A stretch of 6,576 bases of DNA from positions 1 to 6,576 of the forward strand of contig NZ_JAVHLH010000083.1 of assembly GCF_031082345.1 (NCBI RefSeq), given 5' to 3'. Source of the stretch: Brevundimonas sp. Lineage in GTDB: Bacteria; Pseudomonadota; Alphaproteobacteria; Caulobacterales; Caulobacteraceae. How positions within the stretch are numbered: the first letter of the stretch is position 1; each line of letters starts with the position of its first letter. Both the position numbers and the translations under genes were made by a program. The notes below the pieces were generated by a model that did no database searches, was not told where the DNA came from, and worked only from the letters and a program-made list of their open reading frames with translations. Shown one piece after another: positions 1 to 4,741 of this stretch.

Positions 1-14
1 GTCTGCAACACTGG

Positions 15-44
15 AAAGGCCCGGGCTCACACCCGGGCCTTTTT
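15..44 (+). terminator. Intrinsic terminator of a plus-strand gene that lies before the window
   Basis: An 11-bp perfect GC-rich stem (15-25 pairing with 32-42, AAAGGCCCGGG against its complement) encloses a 6-base loop and runs directly into a T tract ending at 44. This is the classic Rho-independent form read on the plus strand. No frame entering from position 1 meets a stop before the hairpin in a way that marks a gene end, so the gene it serves must end upstream of the window. The A run on the left arm gives it weak activity potential in the other direction too. Confidence 0.85.
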
Positions 45-151
45 CCGTTCCGCGACTCCGCGCCGCCCTGCCCTGCCCCCGTCAGACGTCACGGCCCGCG
101 GCCCGGATGGCAGACCGGTCCCAAGCCGCGGGGAGGCTGACCGTGAAACGA
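45..151. other. Short non-coding spacer between two terminators
   Basis: This stretch of about 100 bases between the two facing hairpins is GC-rich. I see no convincing reading frame, ribosome binding site, promoter or repeat in it. The short open frame crossing 107-334 on the plus strand overlaps the terminator and the transporter gene and has no coding character. Confidence 0.6.
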
Positions 152-181
152 AAACGGCCCGGACTCGCGTCCGGGCCGTTT
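152..181 (-). terminator. Intrinsic terminator of the NSS transporter gene (probably bidirectional)
   Basis: A 13-bp perfect stem (152-164 with 169-181) closes on a TCGC tetraloop. It lies 20 bases beyond the stop codon of the NSS-family transporter. Read on the minus strand, the right arm ends in TTT and is followed by T, C, G, TTT, giving an interrupted U tract. Read on the plus strand the stem is also followed by a T-containing tail, so it may terminate both ways and insulate the transporter from the plus-strand unit that ends before the window. Confidence 0.85.
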
Positions 182-201
182 CTATTTCGGGTGATGCCGG
201 A

Positions 202-1635
202 TCAGCCGAGCAGTTGCGGGAACAGGCCGATGACGAGGATGGCGGCGACGGCCAGCGGGCACAGCCAGGCGATCAGGAAGCGCCAGGCGGCGAGCCCCCC
301 GCCCTTCAGGCCGGTCTCGGCGTTGACCAGCTGACGGTCGGCGACCCAGCCGATGAAGATCGCCGTGATCAGGCCGGACAGCGGCAGCAGCAGCCGGCCG
401 GTGACGCCGTCGATGGCGTCGAACCAGGTGGCGTTTTCGAACCCCTGAACGAAGGCGAGCGGACGCTGGTCGGCCAGGACGTTGAACGACAGGGCGGACA
501 GCAGGCCGACGAGGAAGACGAGCACGCCGATCCAGACCGAGGCTTTCACCCGCGAGACGCCGAACTTCTCGGTGACCCAGCCGACCGAGATCTCGAGCAG
601 GGACACCGACGACGTCAGGGCCGCGAACAGGGCCAGGACGAAGAAGGCCAGGCCGACGATGGCGCCGCCGGGCATGGCGTGGAACGCCGCCGGCAGGGTC
701 TGGAACATCAGGGTCGGGCCGGCGTTCGGCTCCATCCCGACACTGAACACGATCGGGAAGATGGCCAGGCCGGCGATGACCGCAACGGCCGTGTCGGCGA
801 AGGCGATCATCCCCGAGGTCTGGGCCAGGTTGGTGTCGCGCGAGGCGTAGGCGCCGTAGGCGATCATGGCGCCGCCGCCGAGGCTCAGCGAGAAGAAGGC
901 CTGGCCGAGGGCGGAGCTCAGCACGCCGGGGTGCAGGGCGCGCTCAAAGTCGGGCGTGAACAGGAAGGTCAGGGCGGCGGCGAAGTCGCCGATGATCGCC
1001 GCATAGACGGTGATGCCGATGAGCAGGAAGAAGAAGGCCGGCATCAACCAGGTGGCCGCCACCTCGATGCCGCCCTTGACCCCGCGGGCGACGATCCAGA
1101 CGGTCACGACCACGAAGGCGAGCTGCAGGCCGACCAGCAGGACCGGATTGGCGAACAGGGTCGGCATCATCTGCTGGATCTGCTCGACCGACTGCGGGCC
1201 ATAGGCGCCCCGCAGCGGTTCGCCCGCGCTCAAGGCGCCGATCAGGTCGACCGCGCTCGTGCCGATGAAGTAGACCACCCAGCCGGCGACGACGCAGTAG
1301 AAGGTCAGGATGGCGGTGTTGGCGAGCATGCCGATCACGGCGAGCACGCTCCACATCGGGCTGGCCCGGGACTGGCGCGCCAGATAGGCGGCGCTGGCGA
1401 TGGTCGAACGCTGGCCGTGACGGCCGATCAGGCTTTCCGCGAGCAGCAGCGGCATGGCGATCAGGACGACGCAGAGGATGTAGAGCAGGACGAAGGCGCC
1501 GCCGCCGTTGCTGCCCGCCTCGGTGGGGAAGCGCCAGAGGTTGCCGAGGCCGACCGCCGAGCCGGTGGCCGCCAGGACGAAGGCGGCCTTCGAGGACCAT
1601 CGCGCCTGACCCGGCGCCGAAATGTTTCCAGCCAA
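202..1635 (-). CDS. Sodium-dependent amino acid transporter, NSS (neurotransmitter:sodium symporter / LeuT) family
   Basis: This predicted inner-membrane secondary transporter of 477 residues couples Na+ entry to amino acid uptake. The NSS hallmarks are visible: TM1 with GSAVGLGNLWRFP at 25-37 followed by NGGGAF at 43-48, TM6 with GQAFFSLSLGGGAMIAY at 244-260, and TM8 with AALTSS at 338-343. By alignment to LeuT, A27, N32 and S249 fall at Na1 ligands, and A338, T341 and S342 at Na2 ligands. Hydrophobic stretches suggest 11 transmembrane helices (roughly 17-37, 45-66, 96-124, 163-183, 190-215, 240-262, 274-298, 324-348, 365-386, 409-431, 451-474). Many bacterial members have 11 rather than the 12 of LeuT. 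D281 in TM7 may be the acidic residue that replaces chloride in bacterial members, but my alignment there is uncertain. The start is TTG, chosen because AAGGGAG lies 7 bases upstream and the family N-terminus follows directly. Substrate cannot be read from sequence; leucine, alanine, tyrosine or tryptophan are all precedented. It lies downstream of the AGCS symporter gene on the same strand. Confidence 0.93.
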   Translation of the reverse strand: MAGNISAPGQARWSSKAAFVLAATGSAVGLGNLWRFPTEAGSNGGGAFVLLYILCVVLIAMPLLLAESLIGRHGQRSTIASAAYLARQSRASPMWSVLAVIGMLANTAILTFYCVVAGWVVYFIGTSAVDLIGALSAGEPLRGAYGPQSVEQIQQMMPTLFANPVLLVGLQLAFVVVTVWIVARGVKGGIEVAATWLMPAFFFLLIGITVYAAIIGDFAAALTFLFTPDFERALHPGVLSSALGQAFFSLSLGGGAMIAYGAYASRDTNLAQTSGMIAFADTAVAVIAGLAIFPIVFSVGMEPNAGPTLMFQTLPAAFHAMPGGAIVGLAFFVLALFAALTSSVSLLEISVGWVTEKFGVSRVKASVWIGVLVFLVGLLSALSFNVLADQRPLAFVQGFENATWFDAIDGVTGRLLLPLSGLITAIFIGWVADRQLVNAETGLKGGGLAAWRFLIAWLCPLAVAAILVIGLFPQLLG

Positions 1636-1642
1636 AGCTCTA

Positions 1643-1649
1643 CTCCCTT
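1643..1649 (-). promoter_or_regulatory. Shine-Dalgarno site that fixes the TTG start of the NSS transporter
   Basis: On the minus strand AAGGGAG is followed by a 7-base spacer (TAGAGCT) and then TTG at 1635-1633. This near-ideal spacing, and the absence of an in-frame ATG or GTG between it and the conserved TM1, supports a TTG initiation codon. Confidence 0.75.
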
Positions 1650-1687
1650 GCGGGCGGCGCGGCGCAGGACCGGCCGCCTCTCTTCAT

Positions 1688-1713
1688 GAGGGGCGCCGTG
1701 AACAGCGCCCCTC
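1688..1713 (-). other. Hairpin in the leader of the NSS transporter gene
   Basis: A 9-bp perfect inverted repeat (GAGGGGCGC at 1688-1696 with its complement at 1705-1713) has an 8-base loop. On the minus strand it is not followed by a U tract (the next bases are ATGAAGAG), so it is not a standard terminator. It lies between the terminator-like hairpin behind the AGCS gene and the NSS start. It could be an mRNA-stabilising or leader structure, or a fortuitous GC-rich palindrome. Confidence 0.4.
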
Positions 1714-1746
1714 GAAAGAACGCCCGGGCCGAGAACGGCCCGGGCG
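1714..1746 (-). terminator. Terminator-like hairpin after the AGCS symporter gene
   Basis: An 11-bp perfect stem (1721-1731 with 1736-1746) closes on an AGAA loop (TTCT on the minus strand). Read on the minus strand it lies 12 bases past the TAA stop of the AGCS gene and is followed by TTCTTTC, an imperfect U tract. It probably attenuates or stops transcription between the two transporter genes. Because the U tract is broken by Cs, partial read-through into the NSS gene is plausible. Confidence 0.65.
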
Positions 1747-1758
1747 CTGGTGCGTCTC

Positions 1759-3234
1759 TTATTCGTGGTCCTTGCCGGCCGTCTTGTTCCCCTTGGCGAG
1801 GGCGAAGACGACGCCGGACAACAGGGCCAGGGCGATCAGGTTGGGCAGGGCCATGGCGGCGTTGGCGATGTCGCCGAGACGCCAGACCAGTTCGATCTCC
1901 TGGAACGAGCCAATGAAGATCATCACCACCCAGAACAGGCGGAACGGAATGGCCAGCTTCATGCCGAACAGGTAGGTCGCGGCCCGCTCGCCGTAGTAGC
2001 CCCAGGTGATCAGGGTCGTGAACACGAACAGGATCAGGGCGATCGAGGCGACCAGACCGCCCAGGGTCACCGTGCCGAACAGGATCATCGGGAAGGCCGT
2101 CGCATAGGCCGCCTCGGTCATGGCGAAGCCGCGCAGATCCGAGGTCCAGACAGTGTTCTGCATCACCACGGCGCCGTCGGCGCCGGTGTGGGGGAAGGCC
2201 CCCTGCACCGCCAGCATGACAAGGCCGGTGGCCGTGCAGATGATGATGGTGTCGATGAAGGTGCCCATCATGGCGAACCGGCCCTGTTTGGCGGGATCGT
2301 CGGTCTGGGCCACGGCGTGGGCGATGGGGGTCGAGCCCTGGCCGGCCTCGTTGGAGAACAGGCCGCGCGCGACGCCCGAACGGATGGCCAAAATCATCCC
2401 GGCGCCGACGAAACCGCCGGCCGCCGCGTGGCCAGTGAAGGCGCTCTCGAAGATGGTGGCGAAGGCGCCCGGGATGGCGGTGAAGTTCAGCGCCAGGGCG
2501 ATGAAGGCCATGACCAGATAGACCAGGGCCATGAACGGCACGACCTTCTCGGCGATGGCGCCGATCGACTTGATGCCGCCGATGATGACCGCGAACACGG
2601 CCACGGCGACGACGATGCCGGAACCCCATTCCGGCAGGCCGGTCAGACCGCTGAAGGAGTCGGCGAAGGAGTTGGCCTGGATCATGTTGCCGGTGGCGAT
2701 CGAGGAGAACAGCAGGCCGATGCAGAAGACCACGGCCAGCCAGCCCCATTTCTTGCCGAGGCCGTTGCGGATGTAGTTCATCGGACCGCCGCGGAAGTGG
2801 CCGTCCGGACCCTTCTCGCGGAAACGGATGGCCAGCGAGCCCTCGGCGAAGGCCAGGGACATGCCGATCAGGGCGGTGACCCACATCCAGAACAGGGCGC
2901 CCGGCCCGCCGAGGGTGATGGCGGTGGCGACGCCGGCGAGGTTGCCGGTGCCGACCTGGCCGGACAGGGCCGTCGACAGGGCGGCGAACGGCGAGATCTC
3001 GCCCTTCTCCTTGTCGTCGTTCTTCTTGAACAGGCCGGCGAAGGCCATGCCCAGATGGGTGATCGGGTAGAAGCGCAGGCCGATCATGATCCAGATGCCG
3101 ACGCCGAGCAGGATGACGACCATCGGCGGGAACAGCAGCACCTGCTCTCCGTGCCAGGTGCCGCCCCAGATGAAGTCGCTGACGTTGGTCACGCCATCGT
3201 AGAAGCCCTGCATCGGGCTCGGACTGTTAGCCAT
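1759..3234 (-). CDS. Alanine/glycine:cation symporter, AGCS family
   Basis: This 491-residue inner-membrane symporter imports alanine and/or glycine with Na+ (or H+). The AGCS family (TC 2.A.25; YaaJ/DagA/AgcS relatives) is unmistakable. After SGQVGTGNLAGVATAITL (91-108) comes GGPGALFWMWVTALIG (109-124), which fits the Na+:alanine symporter signature as I recall it. Next are FRGGPMNYI (147-155), the NEAGQGSTPIAHA block (295-307) and WGYYGERAATYLFG (411-424). Full family length is present, with roughly ten to eleven hydrophobic segments and a polar, Lys-rich C-terminus (481-491). In the middle block, relatives known to me usually read NEAG-GS-PNAAA; here it is STPIAHA, which also occurs in the family. 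The ATG at 3234-3232 has GAGGGG six bases upstream. The gene diverges from the tRNA-Leu gene and is followed after 123 bases by the NSS transporter on the same strand. No glycine riboswitch is recognisable upstream. D-alanine or D-serine remain possible substrates. Confidence 0.95.
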   Translation of the reverse strand: MANSPSPMQGFYDGVTNVSDFIWGGTWHGEQVLLFPPMVVILLGVGIWIMIGLRFYPITHLGMAFAGLFKKNDDKEKGEISPFAALSTALSGQVGTGNLAGVATAITLGGPGALFWMWVTALIGMSLAFAEGSLAIRFREKGPDGHFRGGPMNYIRNGLGKKWGWLAVVFCIGLLFSSIATGNMIQANSFADSFSGLTGLPEWGSGIVVAVAVFAVIIGGIKSIGAIAEKVVPFMALVYLVMAFIALALNFTAIPGAFATIFESAFTGHAAAGGFVGAGMILAIRSGVARGLFSNEAGQGSTPIAHAVAQTDDPAKQGRFAMMGTFIDTIIICTATGLVMLAVQGAFPHTGADGAVVMQNTVWTSDLRGFAMTEAAYATAFPMILFGTVTLGGLVASIALILFVFTTLITWGYYGERAATYLFGMKLAIPFRLFWVVMIFIGSFQEIELVWRLGDIANAAMALPNLIALALLSGVVFALAKGNKTAGKDHE

Positions 3235-3240
3235 TGGATT

Positions 3241-3262
3241 CCCCTCGACCCCTCTTGAGGGG
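3241..3262 (-). promoter_or_regulatory. Shine-Dalgarno site of the AGCS gene inside a possible switching hairpin
   Basis: On the minus strand the order is CCCCTC (3262-3257), AA, GAGGGG (3254-3249), TC, GAGGGG (3246-3241), six bases, ATG. The second GAGGGG is the Shine-Dalgarno site. The CCCCTC block can pair either with the first GAGGGG (a tight 5-bp hairpin with loop CAAG, leaving the site free) or with the second (6 bp, 10-base loop, masking it). The elements are plain in the sequence; a regulatory role is inference. Confidence 0.5.
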
Positions 3263-3280
3263 CGTCACTATCCACATGGT

Positions 3281-3319
3281 GAACGGATTGGCCAGCCGAA
3301 TTGGCGGATTTCTCCGTTC
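3281..3319. repeat. Inverted repeat GAACGGA...TCCGTTC between the AGCS and tRNA genes
   Basis: Seven-base arms at 3281-3287 and 3313-3319 flank 25 bases that themselves contain an imperfect palindrome (3287-3301) and two copies of TTGGC. The element is upstream of the AGCS gene, where an operator could sit, but no regulator family is recognisable and arms of this length can arise by chance. Confidence 0.25.
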
Positions 3320-3346
3320 GAGGAAGGTCCGCCGGCCGCCTCGCAC

Positions 3347-3375
3347 TTGCCGGAAAGCGCCCTGCCGCCTAGGAC
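3347..3375 (+). promoter_or_regulatory. Sigma-70/sigma-73-type promoter of tRNA-Leu
   Basis: TTGCCG (-35, 3347-3352) and TAGGAC (-10, 3370-3375) are separated by 17 bases. The -35 differs from the alphaproteobacterial TTGACG by one base, and the -10 lies in GCCTAGGAC, close to the Caulobacter GCTANAWC pattern. The predicted transcript start, near 3382, is about 8 bases before the mature tRNA 5' end, which is typical for a singly transcribed tRNA gene. Confidence 0.6.
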
Positions 3376-3389
3376 CGCAGCGGACCTAT

Positions 3390-3474
3390 GCGGATGTGGC
3401 GGAACTGGTAGACGCACTGGATTTAGGTTCCAGCGCCGCGAGGCGTGGAGGTTCGAGTCCTCTCATCCGCACCA
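3390..3474 (+). tRNA. tRNA-Leu, anticodon UAG
   Basis: This is a complete class II tRNA with encoded CCA. The acceptor stem GCGGATG (3390-3396) pairs fully with CATCCGC (3464-3470), followed by discriminator A3471 and CCA 3472-3474. The anticodon stem CTGGA/TCCAG (3417-3421, 3429-3433) encloses loop TTTAGGT, so the anticodon is TAG at 3424-3426, reading CUA and by wobble other CUN leucine codons. The long variable arm (CGCC/GGCG around GCGA, about 3434-3445) is the leucine class hallmark. The T arm GGAGG/CCTCT closes TTCGAGT with one G-U pair. It has its own promoter upstream. I see no hairpin terminator after it, so transcription may run toward the radical SAM gene 77 bases downstream. Confidence 0.97.
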
Positions 3475-3517
3475 TCCTGCTGCGTGAATCGCCTGTTGGG
3501 GGTTCCGTATAATGTTC

Positions 3518-3545
3518 TTGCTTTGTTCCGTTCCGCTGCTATCGT
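3518..3545 (+). promoter_or_regulatory. Candidate promoter of the radical SAM gene, placed for a leaderless transcript
   Basis: TTGCTT (3518-3523) and TATCGT (3540-3545), 16 bases apart, resemble a sigma-70-type promoter; the -10 sits in GCTATCGTC, similar to the Caulobacter GCTANAWC pattern. A start 6-7 bases beyond the -10 would fall at 3551-3552, exactly on the ATG. An alternative -10, a perfect TATAAT at 3508-3513, has only a poor -35 (GTGAAT at 3484-3489, 18-base spacing) and would give a leader of about 30 bases with no ribosome binding site. Confidence 0.4.
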
Positions 3546-3551
3546 CCCCTC

Positions 3552-4685
3552 ATGGCTGAAGCGGCGAAGGGACGGGGGGCGCGGTCGAATGCGACCGGGC
3601 GGTTCGAACCGGAGACCGTCGAGGCCTTCGACGACGGCTGGACCGGCGACGATGTCGCGGCGGCGCCCCTGCGCACCACCCTGACGCCCGAGCACGCCCG
3701 GACGATCATCGCGAAGAACACCAGTCCGGACATCGGTTTCGACCGGTCTATCAACCCCTACAAGGGCTGCGAACATGGCTGCATCTACTGCTACGCCCGT
3801 CCGTCCCATGCCTTCATGGGCCTATCCCCGGGCCTGGATTTCGAGAGCCGACTCTTCTTCAAGCCCGAGGCCGCGCGTCTGCTGGAGCAGGAGCTCTGCA
3901 AGCCGCGATATGTCTGCAAGCGCATCCACATAGGCGGCAACACCGACCCCTATCAGCCGGTCGAGCGCGAGCTGAAGTCGACGCGGGCGATCCTCGCGGT
4001 CCTGCAGAGATTCCGCCATCCGTTCAGCATCATCACCAAATCGGTGCTGATCGCCCGCGACGCCGACATCCTCGGGGCCATGGGGCGCGAGGGGCTGGCC
4101 TCGGCCTTCGTCTCGATCACCACCCTCGACCGGGGCCTGGCCCGGGCCATGGAGCCGCGCGCCTCGACCCCGGCGAAGCGGCTGGAGGCGATCAGCCGGC
4201 TGGCTGAGGCGGGATGCCCGGTCGGCGTCGGCTTCGCGCCGGTGATTCCGGGGCTGAACGACCACGAACTGGAGGCGGTGCTGGAGGCGGCGGCCAGGGC
4301 GGGCGCGACCTCGGCCATGTATGTGACCCTGCGCCTGCCGCTGGAGATCAAGGACCTGTTCCGCGAGTGGCTGGTCGACGCCCGGCCAGAACGGGCCGCG
4401 CGGGTGATGTCGCTGATCCGCCAGACCCGCGGCGGCCGCGACTACGACCCCGACTGGAACCAGCGCATGAAGGGGACCGGACCGGTCGCCGAGCTGATCG
4501 CCACGCGCTTCAAGGCGGCGGTGAAGCGCTATGGGCTGGACGGGCCGAGGCGCGTGCTGGACGAGAGCAAATTCCGTGTTCCAGCCGGTGCCAGACCGCA
4601 GGGCGATCTGTTTGATCTTCCTTCCCTCGAAATGGGGGAAAGCGTTCCTTTGGCTGACACCGGCGCCACAAACGCCGTGATTTGA
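3552..4685 (+). CDS. PA0069/Rv2578c-family radical SAM protein (SplB-like, function unknown)
   Basis: This 377-residue cytoplasmic iron-sulfur enzyme is of the radical SAM superfamily (COG1533, related to spore photoproduct lyase SplB by annotation). The cluster-binding CEHGCIYC (C73, C77, C80) follows SINPYKG and precedes YARPSHAFMG, all typical of the family. Also recognisable are GLDFESRLFFK (94-104), GGNTDPYQPVE (128-138), the EPRASTPAKRLEAI segment (201-214) and FAPVIPGLND (228-237). The N-terminal KGRGARSNATGRFE (6-19) is conserved in this subfamily. It forces the start to be at or before 3552, and the frame upstream closes with TAA at 3510 with no ATG, GTG or TTG in between, so ATG 3552 is the only choice. 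No Shine-Dalgarno sequence precedes it. The last 35 or so residues look unstructured. The reaction is unknown; DNA photolesion repair is often written in annotations but is not demonstrated for this subfamily. It lies after tRNA-Leu and converges with the RNA methyltransferase gene. Confidence 0.92.
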   Translation: MAEAAKGRGARSNATGRFEPETVEAFDDGWTGDDVAAAPLRTTLTPEHARTIIAKNTSPDIGFDRSINPYKGCEHGCIYCYARPSHAFMGLSPGLDFESRLFFKPEAARLLEQELCKPRYVCKRIHIGGNTDPYQPVERELKSTRAILAVLQRFRHPFSIITKSVLIARDADILGAMGREGLASAFVSITTLDRGLARAMEPRASTPAKRLEAISRLAEAGCPVGVGFAPVIPGLNDHELEAVLEAAARAGATSAMYVTLRLPLEIKDLFREWLVDARPERAARVMSLIRQTRGGRDYDPDWNQRMKGTGPVAELIATRFKAAVKRYGLDGPRRVLDESKFRVPAGARPQGDLFDLPSLEMGESVPLADTGATNAVI

Positions 4686-4741
4686 CCTTCGGCTTTCCGG
4701 CCCGGCAGCAGGAGGCGCGAAGGCGCTGGCTCGCTAGCGCC
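4686..4741. terminator. Convergent-gene spacer with weak hairpins (possible terminator)
   Basis: The 48 bases between the two converging stops hold two overlapping inverted repeats: CCTTCG (4686-4691) with CGAAGG (4718-4723), and GGCGCTGG (4722-4729) with CTAGCGCC (4734-4741), the latter closing on CTCG with one G-U pair and covering the methyltransferase stop codon. Neither is followed by a T tract on either strand, so these are at best weak or Rho-assisted termination elements. Confidence 0.3.

Noticed and set aside
1640..2884. A 414-codon minus-strand frame overlapping the AGCS gene in another phase
   Set aside because: The sequence is Arg/His/Pro/Gly-rich as expected of an out-of-frame GC-rich gene. 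Only its last 15 codons lie outside the AGCS gene, and those are treated separately as a possible leader ORF.
214..3258. Long plus-strand open frames (about 490 and 500 codons) antisense to the two transporter genes
   Set aside because: Their translations are highly charged, Gly/Asp/Glu/Arg/Gln-rich and match no fold. They are mirror frames produced by high GC at codon position three of the real genes, which carry unmistakable family motifs.
3287..3306. Sigma-54 promoter suggested by TTGGC/TTGGC spacing
   Set aside because: The -12 element lacks TTGC and the -24 lacks TGGCAC, so the resemblance is superficial.
3235..3389. Glycine riboswitch upstream of the AGCS gene
   Set aside because: AGCS genes are often under glycine riboswitches, but I could not find the conserved aptamer core or tandem aptamer layout on the minus strand here, and the space is short.
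3390..3474. tRNA-Leu as an integration site for a mobile element
   Set aside because: No integrase, no direct repeat of the tRNA 3' end elsewhere in the window, and the neighbours are ordinary chromosomal genes.
3484..3513. TATAAT at 3508-3513 as the main promoter of the radical SAM gene
   Set aside because: The -10 is perfect, but the best -35 (GTGAAT) matches only three of six positions and the resulting leader would lack a ribosome binding site. It is kept only as an alternative.
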